Of a DNA stretch of 21,292 nt, positions 1-5,889 are shown in pieces. The stretch spans positions 1-21,292 of IMG/VR virus record IMGVR_UViG_3300032304_001213. One strand, 5' to 3'. The notes beneath the pieces were generated by a model. That model was not told the origin of the DNA and did no database searches. It saw only the letters and a program-made list of their open reading frames with translations. Made by a program: the position numbers and the translations under genes. The stretch comes from a virus. The stretch's first letter is position 1; each line of letters starts with the position of its first letter.

Positions 1-320
1 ACTCTTTTGCCGCAATCTAAACACGCAGTCCATATTACTGGTTCATTGTTACGCTCCGCTTGTGCCTTGTTTAAGTTAATAGACGAGTCCAAGCCGTTTT
101 CTAGGTCGGAGATGTATTCCCGTAGCACACCAATCATATGCCCCGCTTCGGTTAGTTCTTTTTCCAACTGTTCAACCTTTATGGCTTTATCTGTGTAAAG
201 TTCTACTGCTCTATCTATCTCTGCTTGTTGCTGGCGTAACATGGTGGCGGCTTGTCTATATGGACTCTCTTCCCAATCCGTAATATCTTCCAAGTAAACA
301 GCTAGTTCATTTGCGTTCAT
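1..320 (-). CDS. Hypothetical coiled-coil protein (3' end cut by window edge)
   Basis: An open frame starts with ATG at 320 and runs off the left edge with no stop, so about 106 residues of the N-terminal part are visible. A clear ribosome binding site, AGGAG, lies just upstream and overlaps the end of the previous gene. The visible protein begins MNANELAVYLEDIT and has a long charged helical stretch (roughly residues 27-90) rich in Q, E, K and L, suggesting a coiled coil. Near the edge it reads CLDCGK, a possible half of a zinc-binding site, but the partner cysteines would be outside the window. It is the last visible gene of the minus-strand early block. The family is not recognised and I infer no function. 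Confidence 0.75.
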   Translation of the reverse strand, partial: MNANELAVYLEDITDWEESPYRQAATMLRQQQAEIDRAVELYTDKAIKVEQLEKELTEAGHMIGVLREYISDLENGLDSSINLNKAQAERNNEPVIWTACLDCGKR

Positions 321-321
321 A

Positions 322-582
322 TCATCTCCTAAACTGTGGCACCTTGTTAAAGCGGCCGAATGTTAATCTCATCTTGAGCGCGTTAAGTCGCCCGAATATC
401 TTGTTGCGAAAGCCTTGGCTTGCACGACGTAGGCGCTGGCTTAGTGGCCGGCGCTGGCGTGGGTTGCGGCACGTTATCTTAATGTGTTTGTAGTCGGTGA
501 CAAGCCGGCGCCCACCAAAACCCTTGAAGACTTGGGTGAAGGTGTTGCGCCGTATTGTTTTCCTAAAGTTAAACTTGGTCAT
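322..582 (-). CDS. Small, very basic hypothetical protein (86 aa)
   Basis: The frame starts at an ATG that overlaps the TGA of the upstream membrane-protein gene (ATGA), the usual coupling in this operon, and ends just before the next start codon. The product is strikingly rich in arginine and lysine (for example RRNTF, RQRRPLSQRLRR, LRRASQ) with no hydrophobic segment, which would suit a nucleic-acid-binding protein, though that is inference only. There is no strong Shine-Dalgarno sequence of its own, so translation would depend on coupling. The local DNA is GC-rich compared with its neighbours and other frames are also partly open here, so the call rests mainly on packing and overlaps. Confidence 0.55.
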   Translation of the reverse strand: MTKFNFRKTIRRNTFTQVFKGFGGRRLVTDYKHIKITCRNPRQRRPLSQRLRRASQGFRNKIFGRLNALKMRLTFGRFNKVPQFRR

Positions 583-710
583 TTATTTAACAGTGTGGCG
601 ATTGCCAAGAAAATAAAATGCGAAAAGAATGCTAGCCAAAATAAAATCCACCAGCCCCAGTGCGCCTCACCATACGCTAAGAAAAATCCGGTGAGCACTG
701 CCAACATCAT
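579..710 (-). CDS. Small membrane protein with two hydrophobic segments (43 aa)
   Basis: I chose the ATG at 710 because it overlaps the TGA of the preceding gene in an ATGA junction. The 43-residue product has a first hydrophobic stretch (about residues 3-13, LAVLTGFFLAY), a short polar turn (GEAHWG) and a second long one (about 19-41, rich in W, F, L, I). That pattern suggests a helical hairpin in the inner membrane. Small two-helix proteins of phages can be holins, but this one lies in the early block and not beside a lysin, so no such role is claimed. It overlaps the following basic-protein gene by 4 nt. Confidence 0.65.
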   Translation of the reverse strand: MMLAVLTGFFLAYGEAHWGWWILFWLAFFSHFIFLAIATLLNK

Positions 711-859
711 TTCTCGTCCTCGCATACTGGCTTGCCCAACATTGCAAACTGTGCGTACTGCCACGCTGTATCACGTACCTCTGCTGGCGTCGCGCCACGG
801 GCGACTAAGCCCATGACCGCCGCGACTGCAAAGGCAAACTCTTGCTCTTGATCTGTCAT
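707..859 (-). CDS. Small hypothetical protein (50 aa)
   Basis: The start ATG at 859 is preceded by AAGGAG, which lies inside the last codons of the primase gene, so the two are translationally linked although their frames do not overlap. The product begins MTDQEQEFAFAVAAVMGLV and has one amphipathic, alanine-rich helix followed by a helix containing AEVRDTAWQYAQF. It ends in the acidic stretch CEDEK. It is too short and featureless to place in a family. The ATGA overlap at its end couples it to the membrane-protein gene downstream. Confidence 0.75.
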   Translation of the reverse strand: MTDQEQEFAFAVAAVMGLVARGATPAEVRDTAWQYAQFAMLGKPVCEDEK

Positions 860-860
860 A

Positions 861-3170
861 TTAGAATACTCCTTCGTCAAATGTTTCAATCGAATCCACA
901 TACTTCTGTGCCTTTGCGTTTAATCTTACACCCATGTAGACCTGCTGTCGGTCGCCGTTGTCGCGCACCTGCTCTGAGCGTACTAGCTGTTCCTGTGTGG
1001 CCGCTAAGAATCTGCGCTTGAACGCCTGCTCTGTCCCTGGGGGCATTGACTTCTTGAGCGCCCAGTGTTTGTAGCAGGCAAACACTTCCTCCTTGCTGAC
1101 CATGTAGTCAGGACTAAACTCCAGTGCGTCCTCAGAGAATGATCCGATTGGATTGCCCAGCTCGGCCATCAAGTCCAAGTATTCCTTACCCGAGTGTGGC
1201 TGCATAAAGTGACCGCCCCTAGCAATGCGCCGCTTGAGTCCTTCCATCGCCCAGTTAAAGATACCGCCTAGCTCTTGCTCCAGCTTATGTGACAAGTCGG
1301 TGTCTTCCTTGTTAAAAAACGACTTGCTCATTTTCAGCACGATCATGCGGCCTGTGAGAGCATTACTGTTCTCTGTCAGTTGTAGCACCTCATTAGAGTA
1401 GATTACCAAACGCGTAGGAAGATAGCCATTCCATGCCTCTTTATTCTTACGATTAACTGTAATAGTGTCGCCGCCCACAATACGAAGAAGCTGAGATACA
1501 ACAGCACTGCGATTTCGTTCGGGAGCTCGAGCGTCAGTAAAAGAAGCAAGCAGCTTGCCAAGCCAAGGTTGCAAACCAAAAGTATCACATAGTTCTCCCA
1601 GTTCGGGCGCGACGGTGTTGTGCTGTCCAAGCAGTGCCACCAGCACCTTGTTGATGGTGCCCTTGCCTGAGCGGCGTGGGCCGATGATGTTAAAGAATTT
1701 CTGCTGTCTCGTGTCTCCCGACAGGATGTAGCCGAACATCTCTTGCAGTGTGTCGATTGACTCTTGGTCATCACCCCACACCGAGCGCAAGAACGCGTCC
1801 CATGTAGGCGATGCGGCGGTCTGGTTGTACTCGAATGGCAGTGAGTTCTGCGTAAAGAATCCCAGTGAGTGCGGTATCAGTATGCTGTCCTCTAAATGGA
1901 AGATGCCATTCTTGAGCGAGACCAGCTTGGATGCGGCTGGCTTGGCGTGCGAGTAGTCTTCTAACCAAATCGGTGGCTTGGTGTTCGGGTGGTTGGGTAG
2001 GTGCACGATCGACTTGATTGCGTCGATTGCACCCGATACCGTGGCCGGTGACGGATTGAACGGCACCAGCGCACCCTGCTTGCCTGCCTTCTTGCACTTC
2101 TCTAAGAACGCGTACACCTTGGAGCGGATGGTGGCCTCCTCGATCACCTCGTAGTGCGTCCCTGCGTAGATAAAGAAGTCGTCTGCATAGTGCACCAGCT
2201 TGTAGCCCTCCTCGCTGGAGTAGTAGTTATCCAAGAACGTGCGGGCATGGTTCATTGCACCCGAGTCCAAGATAGTCTCGCCCCGAGCCAATGCCTCCTT
2301 GCGCTCTTGGTGGTTGACTTGGAACAGGAGCGAGCGTAGCGTCGCGCCCGATCCCTTGAACGTCCTCCATTTGTTCTCGCACGAGTAGTCTCCCGTGGCA
2401 GTGTAGCCTGCGCCCTGTGACGACCACCGATCCCATGCCTCACAAGCCTCGACGTCGCCGCCAAACTGGTGGTGCAGGATCGCGCCTACCTTAAGCCAGT
2501 CTGAGTAGCCCATGTTGGGATCGAGCTTGGCTAGGATCTCTGTCTCGACTCGGTGTATGTCGTACCCCTCGAGCGGGGCTGTGTAGTCACCGAAGGCGTC
2601 GCCTGTCTTGTGCAGTGTGCGCTCGGGGATCACCGAGCTCAAGTCCTGCACCTCGGCGGGCACCGTGCCGCTGATGTGCCTGCCAGTGACCGTAAAGAAA
2701 CGCGAGTTAGCGTACGCCTCAAAGCCGATGCTGTGGTCTGCGTGGGAGGCGAACGGGTTGGATCGGGTAAATATCTTGACGCCTGTGCCTGAGGGGCTGA
2801 CCTCCATGTAGCCGTTGACGTTGTCTGCTAATTGCTGCATTGCAGCATTTATGAAACCGGCTGTGTGGTGGTCGTAGCAATCATCTAAGTCGATTCCTAC
2901 TAGGTCGTCTTCGTGTGAGAAGACAAAGCCTACGCCGTCAAACTTGTGCGTGTTGTAGGCCTGCTCGACGGACATAAAATCCGTCCACGTCTTGGGGTCT
3001 GTCGATGAGGCATACCGCCCCGTTACTTGGAGCGGCATCTTAGCCCATCGCCGGTTCACCCCATCGCCTACCTGTACGAACGACCACATCACCCAGCGGG
3101 GCACCTTACGGAGCTCTAGGGGGATGTTGGCCAGCTCGACGGGCAGGCAAAATGGTTTGGTATCGCTCAT
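861..3170 (-). CDS. P4-alpha-type replication protein: primase-polymerase and SF3 helicase (769 aa)
   Basis: This is a replication initiator that makes primers and unwinds DNA. Residues 20-170 form an archaeo-eukaryotic primase (prim-pol) domain: IDLDDC with metal-binding Asp at 94 and 96, SPSGTG at 125-130 and TGRH at 162-165. Residues about 220-275 resemble the PriCT-2 linker domain (YSDWLKVG, then WDRWS). A superfamily 3 helicase follows, with Walker A GPRRSGKGT at 497-505, an acidic Walker-B-like region near 545 (SFTDAR) and the sensor YSNEV at 591-595. Residues about 675-750 look like the winged-helix C-terminal domain of the D5/P4 family (YMVSKEEVFACYKHW), which in P4 alpha binds origin iterons. 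The start ATG at 3170 has AAAGGA upstream. Just beyond the gene start lie a promoter, a palindrome and an iteron dyad, consistent with an adjacent origin. Length is close to that of P4 alpha (777 aa). No key residue appears missing. Confidence 0.93.
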   Translation of the reverse strand: MSDTKPFCLPVELANIPLELRKVPRWVMWSFVQVGDGVNRRWAKMPLQVTGRYASSTDPKTWTDFMSVEQAYNTHKFDGVGFVFSHEDDLVGIDLDDCYDHHTAGFINAAMQQLADNVNGYMEVSPSGTGVKIFTRSNPFASHADHSIGFEAYANSRFFTVTGRHISGTVPAEVQDLSSVIPERTLHKTGDAFGDYTAPLEGYDIHRVETEILAKLDPNMGYSDWLKVGAILHHQFGGDVEACEAWDRWSSQGAGYTATGDYSCENKWRTFKGSGATLRSLLFQVNHQERKEALARGETILDSGAMNHARTFLDNYYSSEEGYKLVHYADDFFIYAGTHYEVIEEATIRSKVYAFLEKCKKAGKQGALVPFNPSPATVSGAIDAIKSIVHLPNHPNTKPPIWLEDYSHAKPAASKLVSLKNGIFHLEDSILIPHSLGFFTQNSLPFEYNQTAASPTWDAFLRSVWGDDQESIDTLQEMFGYILSGDTRQQKFFNIIGPRRSGKGTINKVLVALLGQHNTVAPELGELCDTFGLQPWLGKLLASFTDARAPERNRSAVVSQLLRIVGGDTITVNRKNKEAWNGYLPTRLVIYSNEVLQLTENSNALTGRMIVLKMSKSFFNKEDTDLSHKLEQELGGIFNWAMEGLKRRIARGGHFMQPHSGKEYLDLMAELGNPIGSFSEDALEFSPDYMVSKEEVFACYKHWALKKSMPPGTEQAFKRRFLAATQEQLVRSEQVRDNGDRQQVYMGVRLNAKAQKYVDSIETFDEGVF

Positions 3171-3189
3171 GTAATCCTTTCAGTATGCT

Positions 3190-3222
3190 TATAATAATAC
3201 AAAACAAGGGCTTATCGACGTT
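3190..3222 (-). promoter_or_regulatory. Variant of the phage promoter in front of the primase-helicase gene
   Basis: Read on the minus strand, 3202-3190 is TTGTATTATTATA, identical to the downstream box of the five plus-strand phage promoters. Counting the same 14 nt upstream gives AACGTC in place of GGGCGG, so the upstream element is different. The perfect palindrome at 3221-3235 overlaps that position. The predicted transcription start near 3187 leaves a leader of about 17 nt containing AAAGGA. Confidence 0.65.
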
Positions 3223-3264
3223 TCACAATGTGAAATAGATCCGTGAAACATTGCGTGAAACATT
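3221..3264. promoter_or_regulatory. Operator-like palindrome and direct repeats upstream of the primase gene
   Basis: Positions 3221-3235 read TTTCACAATGTGAAA, a perfect 7+1+7 palindrome. Next to it, CGTGAAACATT occurs twice (3242-3252 and 3254-3264), one helical turn apart, and shares GTGAAA with the palindrome. A relative, TTTCACAATGTAAAA, lies at 9567-9581. The palindrome is centred about 41 bp upstream of the predicted primase transcription start, a position used both by class II activators and by repressors. Which applies here is unknown. Confidence 0.6.
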
Positions 3265-3311
3265 TCGCTTGTAACTTGTTGTTTCCATTAACTATTGTCT
3301 AAAAGTGTCTT

Positions 3312-3424
3312 GGGTGTACAGGGTAGACACGCCTTTTTCACTTTTTTTCAAACTTTTTTTAAAAAAAAATAAATAAAGTATGGAAAGGAGTAAAAACGCC
3401 GTGCTACCCTGTCTACCCTTGACA
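3312..3424. repeat. Origin-like iteron dyad, copy A
   Basis: Two tandem 9-mers, GGGTGTACA and GGGTAGACA (3312-3329), face two more in the opposite orientation, GGGTAGACA and GGGTAGCAC (minus strand, 3418-3401). Between them is a tract of about 70 bp made almost wholly of T and A runs, including a T run followed by A9 and AAATAAATAAAG. The whole element recurs at 9792-9903. It lies in the otherwise gene-free region 3173-3469, just upstream of the replication protein gene. In phage P4 the alpha protein binds iterons of the form GGTGAACAG at two separated sites, and these 9-mers look similar. An origin function is inferred from that parallel. Confidence 0.7.
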
Positions 3425-3469
3425 AAATCCCCTTTTTGTTATAAAGAACTGGTTCTATATTACTTTTAG

Positions 3470-3691
3470 TTATATAGGAAAGCAAGTAACCGTACCGCCA
3501 CCCCCTGGAATACACCTAATGATGGGTGCGGGTTGGGTATTGGCAAATGCCAAGGCAATGTGGAAGAAAAAGTACACCGCCGTAAAGATTAGTACGAATT
3601 TTAGTAGTTTGTCCGTCCAGCCCCCATCGGGTTGTACTATGCCGCAGTCGCAGCTCCGCCCCTGATTACAGTTTCCGTTGCATCCCTTCAT
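3470..3691 (-). CDS. Small membrane protein with cysteine-rich N-terminus (73 aa)
   Basis: The start ATG at 3691 overlaps the TGA of the upstream gene (ATGA) and has GAGGTG upstream as ribosome binding site. The first 20 residues contain four cysteines (CNGNCNQGRSCDC), a possible metal- or disulfide-forming cluster. One hydrophobic segment follows at about residues 29-48 (LLKFVLIFTAVYFFFHIALA). The C-terminal tail is rich in glycine and has two more cysteines (IRCIPGGGG, TVTCF). One membrane pass is likely; the topology and role are unknown. It is the last gene before the origin-like region, and no convincing terminator follows it. Confidence 0.72.
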   Translation of the reverse strand: MKGCNGNCNQGRSCDCGIVQPDGGWTDKLLKFVLIFTAVYFFFHIALAFANTQPAPIIRCIPGGGGTVTCFPI

Positions 3692-3882
3692 AGTGTCACC
3701 TCATAGTTTAGTCGTTTAATCATGTTGTATGCCCACTTACGGAAGGCATCCCTGTTCTCGGGAGTCTGCTCATCCCCCTCGTCCCACTCGGCAAAGACAA
3801 TAAATGATCCCAGCACGTCGTAAAACTCGATGCCTGTCAGGTTGCCGTCCTTATCTAATACGTCTTGTGGTATTGCGTTCAT
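3688..3882 (-). CDS. Small hypothetical protein (64 aa)
   Basis: The ATG at 3882 overlaps the stop of the upstream gene and the stop overlaps the start of the next, so it sits in a continuous chain of coupled genes below the sigma factor. The product begins MNAIPQDVLDKDG and has a beta-rich first half (IEFYDVLGSFIVFAEW), an acidic centre (DEGDEQTPENRD) and a C-terminal helix (AFRKWAYNMIKRL). It is soluble and acidic. No family is recognised. Confidence 0.75.
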   Translation of the reverse strand: MNAIPQDVLDKDGNLTGIEFYDVLGSFIVFAEWDEGDEQTPENRDAFRKWAYNMIKRLNYEVTL

Positions 3883-4229
3883 TCGTCCCCCTGTGTGATT
3901 GAGTAGGTGTCACGTAGCCTTGGTGACTCTTCGTTCCATGAGTCACTGGCACCGTAGTCGCCGCGGATGGCACTCATGCGCTCTGCCTTCCTAAACTCGG
4001 GCTCTACTCGCCACCATGCGCTTGATGCTGCCAAGTACTCGATGAAGTCATCGTTCTCTTCGAACAGTGGATGGTTAAGTCCCTCGACGTCGACGGTCTG
4101 TGTCACTACCGCCTGCCGCACCCATGGTCGCTTGGTGTAGCCCTCGGTGCGCACAATACCTACCTTGTCCCGTGCCGTAATGAATCGCTTGTATGCCTTC
4201 TGTTGCTCGTCTGTAAATTGTAGTGTCAT
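3879..4229 (-). CDS. Hypothetical protein directly downstream of the sigma factor (116 aa)
   Basis: The start ATG at 4229 overlaps the sigma-factor stop by the ATGA pattern, so the two should be made together. The sequence starts MTLQFTDEQQKAYKRFITARDKVG (helical), followed by a mixed region containing KRPWVRQAVVTQTVDVEG, an acidic helix (FEENDDFIEYLAAS) and a polar C-terminal tail. No helix-turn-helix typical of sigma region 4 is apparent. Because of its position it is a candidate partner of the sigma factor, for example a co-activator or polymerase-binding protein, but nothing in the sequence demonstrates this. Confidence 0.78.
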   Translation of the reverse strand: MTLQFTDEQQKAYKRFITARDKVGIVRTEGYTKRPWVRQAVVTQTVDVEGLNHPLFEENDDFIEYLAASSAWWRVEPEFRKAERMSAIRGDYGASDSWNEESPRLRDTYSITQGDE

Positions 4230-4798
4230 TCTTCGCTCTCTTCGTTAAAGTTGTCGTCGCTGATACTGCCCAGGGATACTGGTTCACGTGCCAAGCACGC
4301 ACGCAGTCGGTATATCTTACCACTATCCATGTCCAGCGCAGTCGCTAGCTCCTGTACCGTGGGCTTGCGCCCCAGTGACTGGGATAGGATGCGCTCGTTG
4401 TAGTGCATGCGGTAGATGTCCTCGACGACGTTGATGGGTAGCCGTATGATGTTGGCCGTGTTGTCAATCTCCCTGCGCACACCACGCTCGATAAACGAGC
4501 GGGCAAATGCCGCGAATGGTATCTTACCCATGGGTTTCCATCTCTTTGCCGCCTCCAGTAGCTTCTCGTTGCCGATTGCCAGTATGTCCTCCTGTGGTAG
4601 CTTACTGTGTTCCCATACCGTCATCTTGGTGACGACGTGGGGCACAAAGCGCAGGTTATGTCGCACCAGCTTTTCCAGTGCGTTGTCATCCCCTGCGGCG
4701 ATACGTTTAGCTAGATCCTTCTCTTCCTCCAGTGTTAGTGGCTCGATGCCGTATAGTGATTTCAGGTAGTCCGACTTGATGTCGTTGTTATTTGCCAT
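4226..4798 (-). CDS. Sigma-70 family factor lacking region 4, probably the late-promoter sigma (190 aa)
   Basis: The protein should direct RNA polymerase to phage promoters. Residues about 10-45 match region 1.2 (IEPLTLEEEKDLAKRIAAGD). Residues 46-120 match region 2, with LVRHNLRFV, then DILAIGNEKLLEAAKRWKP, then FAAFARSFIERGVRREIDN, the segment that binds the core enzyme and reads the -10 box. Residues 116-178 match region 3 (NIIRLPINVVEDI, LGRKPTVQELA, EPVSLGS). The chain then stops after a short acidic tail where region 3.2 and region 4 would follow, so the -35-reading domain is absent. T4 gp55, also about 185 residues and without a canonical region 4, is the closest known parallel in architecture. 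The start ATG at 4798 lies inside the end of the preceding small gene. It could instead be an early-middle sigma; the repeated promoter supports a late role. Confidence 0.88.
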   Translation of the reverse strand: MANNNDIKSDYLKSLYGIEPLTLEEEKDLAKRIAAGDDNALEKLVRHNLRFVPHVVTKMTVWEHSKLPQEDILAIGNEKLLEAAKRWKPMGKIPFAAFARSFIERGVRREIDNTANIIRLPINVVEDIYRMHYNERILSQSLGRKPTVQELATALDMDSGKIYRLRACLAREPVSLGSISDDNFNEESEE

Positions 4799-4946
4799 AG
4801 TGGTGCCTCTTTATGTAGGCGAAGATTTCTTTGTGCAACATGAGGGTGAGGCCAGCTGAGACGGCAATAATGCCCTCAAGACTGATCCCGTAATTGTCCA
4901 TAATAAACCAGCCGTAGATTAACGCAAAAAATCCGATGATATTCAA
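4788..4946 (-). CDS. Small membrane protein with TTG start (52 aa)
   Basis: This gene fills what would otherwise be a 140-nt gap upstream of the sigma factor. A strong ribosome binding site, AAGGAGG, is followed at correct spacing by TTG (4946-4944), which overlaps the TGA of the upstream gene. No ATG lies at that spacing. The product begins MNIIGFFALIYGWFIMDNYG, has a second hydrophobic stretch (ISLEGIIAVSAGLTLML) and ends in a basic tail (KRHHYGK), so one or two membrane helices are likely. It overlaps the sigma gene by 11 nt. The non-ATG start is inferred from the ribosome binding site and gene packing. Confidence 0.7.
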   Translation of the reverse strand: MNIIGFFALIYGWFIMDNYGISLEGIIAVSAGLTLMLHKEIFAYIKRHHYGK

Positions 4947-5122
4947 AACGGTGCCTCCTTGAGTAGTAGTGTAGCCATTGCGTACGGATTGGCTTTGGGA
5001 TCCTTTGGCAGTGCCTTCAGGCTCATGCCGTCAGTGAGGTAGGGGGTAGCCTCCAGCTTAGATACAAACTTCCTACAAGCGCCCCCAAACTCGTCAATCA
5101 GTATGTACTTGTACTGGCTCAT
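4943..5122 (-). CDS. Small hypothetical protein (59 aa)
   Basis: I chose the ATG at 5122 over an upstream ATG because AAGGAG lies at normal spacing from it. The product begins MSQYKYILIDEFGGACRKFV and is a short mixed alpha/beta protein without membrane segments. It carries a proline/lysine-rich turn (ALPKDPKANPYA) and a C-terminal helix (MATLLLKEAPF). It overlaps the upstream gene by 29 nt, and its stop overlaps the TTG start of the next. No family is recognised. Confidence 0.72.
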   Translation of the reverse strand: MSQYKYILIDEFGGACRKFVSKLEATPYLTDGMSLKALPKDPKANPYAMATLLLKEAPF

Positions 5123-5258
5123 TGGCTTGCTCCTTTTCTGCCTTCCACTCCCGCCATACGTCAAGCAAATTGACCTCGGGTGTCGGTGTCGCTAGTATGT
5201 GGTCAATAAACTCTTGTTGTTCTTTGTTCATTCTTACGATTTGATTAAGTCCATGCAT
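5094..5258 (-). CDS. Small hypothetical protein (54 aa)
   Basis: The start ATG at 5258 has TAGGAG upstream and gives a product beginning MHGLNQIVRMNKEQQEFIDHI. A second in-frame ATG nine codons later is possible. The protein is helical and acidic, with the pattern VNLLDVWREWKAEKEQANE. A longer frame starting further upstream would read through the hairpin and promoter region and is rejected. It is the first gene of the lower half of the early block, behind a possible minus-strand promoter at 5304-5333. Confidence 0.68.
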   Translation of the reverse strand: MHGLNQIVRMNKEQQEFIDHILATPTPEVNLLDVWREWKAEKEQANEPVQVHTD

Positions 5259-5263
5259 AAAAA

Positions 5264-5292
5264 CTCCTAAAAAATGGGGCGGTTTTGCCCCG
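5264..5292 (-). terminator. Hairpin plus T-run in the leader of the lower early operon
   Basis: On the minus strand GGGGC and GCCCC pair around a six-base loop (5291-5276) and are followed by ATTTTTT, the form of an intrinsic terminator. The ribosome binding site of the 54-residue gene follows at once. It could stop transcripts arriving from the upper early operon or act as an attenuator. The same bases on the plus strand supply the GGGCGG box of the HNH promoter, so the pairing may partly be coincidence. Confidence 0.5.
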
Positions 5293-5309
5293 TTGTTTGT
5301 ATTATTATA
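5277..5309 (+). promoter_or_regulatory. Phage promoter upstream of the HNH gene
   Basis: GGGCGG at 5277-5282 is followed after exactly 14 nt by TTGTATTATTATA at 5297-5309. The two boxes and the spacing are the same as at the four other plus-strand sites in the window. The predicted start near 5312 gives an HNH-gene leader of about 85 nt. Confidence 0.8.
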
Positions 5310-5333
5310 TATGTAGGGACAGGATGTCGACAA
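5304..5333 (-). promoter_or_regulatory. Possible sigma-70-type promoter for the lower early operon
   Basis: On the minus strand TTGTCG (5333-5328) is followed after 18 nt by TATAAT (5309-5304). The -10 box is perfect and the -35 box matches four of six positions. It lies head-on over the plus-strand HNH promoter. The call is moderate because the TATAAT is simply the reverse face of the repeated TATTATTATA box. Confidence 0.4.
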
Positions 5334-5366
5334 TCTTGTCCTAGCTGATATCTAGGACTCACCTAC
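5313..5366 (+). promoter_or_regulatory. Structured leader of the HNH gene with two exclusive hairpins
   Basis: Hairpin 1 pairs GGACAGGAT (5317-5325) with ATCTTGTCC (5333-5341) around a 7-nt loop. Hairpin 2 pairs GTCCTAG (5338-5344) with CTAGGAC (5352-5358), also around a 7-nt loop. They share GTCC at 5338-5341, so they cannot form together. GTAGG at 5313-5317 can also pair with CCTAC at 5362-5366. The start codon at 5398 has only a weak ribosome binding site (CAGGG). This could be a control leader, or simply a DNA operator, since the first arm is also a near-palindrome. Confidence 0.5.
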
Positions 5367-5397
5367 ACACCTCAAACTACCATATCAGGGTATCAAA

Positions 5398-5889
5398 ATG
5401 AAACGATTAAATCCAAATACGGGTTTGCCTTTTAAGCGTGGCGATCTTCGAGAAGATGGCCGAGTATTTAAAGGGTACAAGACAACAAAAACTAAGCACG
5501 ATGGGTATTATATAGAAAACTGGGTTACTGGTCAAGCATTGATTAAACAAAATGAATACAACAATCATTGGAAAAGAAATAACCCCGAAAAACATAATGC
5601 CCACGTCACTGCTTGTAAAAATAAAAACCCCGCTAAATATAACGCATTAAAGAGAAAACATAAATCCGCCAAAATACAGCGCACACCCCCTTGGCTAAAC
5701 GCCGAACATTGGGCTCAAATAGAATCGTTTTATAAACAAGCATACGACCTAAGCAAAGCCACTGGTATCCAACATCATGTTGATCATATTGTGCCTTTGC
5801 GTGGGCAATTTGTAAGTGGCCTCCATGTACCTTGGAATATGCAAGTATTGACAGCATCTGAAAACTGCTCTAAGTCAAACAGGGTTTGA
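5398..5889 (+). CDS. HNH homing endonuclease, antisense to the early operon (163 aa)
   Basis: This is an HNH nuclease of the free-standing phage type. The catalytic module is at the C-terminus: HHVDH at 126-130, followed by IVPLRG, GLHVPWNMQVLT (Asn 147) and ENCSKSNR (Asn 161). The N-terminus (TGLPFKRGD, then DGRVFKGY) and the basic centre (KRKHKSAKIQR) probably bind DNA. The gene is on the plus strand inside a minus-strand operon, is visibly richer in A/T than its neighbours, has its own phage-type promoter and overlaps the convergent gene by 20 nt. Those are the usual marks of a mobile selfish gene. Its insertion separates the upper and lower parts of the early block. The catalytic residues look intact. 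The cleavage site cannot be read from the sequence. Confidence 0.9.
   Translation: MKRLNPNTGLPFKRGDLREDGRVFKGYKTTKTKHDGYYIENWVTGQALIKQNEYNNHWKRNNPEKHNAHVTACKNKNPAKYNALKRKHKSAKIQRTPPWLNAEHWAQIESFYKQAYDLSKATGIQHHVDHIVPLRGQFVSGLHVPWNMQVLTASENCSKSNRV

Noticed and set aside
383-472. Proline/alanine-rich 29-residue frame with GTG start
   Set aside because: Very short, no ribosome binding site, and it lies inside the better supported basic protein gene; noted only as an oddity.
3419-3445. TTGACA followed by TATAAA as a plus-strand promoter at the right edge of iteron dyad A
   Set aside because: The spacing is only 15 nt and it would point into the 3' end of a minus-strand gene. TTGACA is conserved in copy B without any -10 box, so it belongs to the repeat element.
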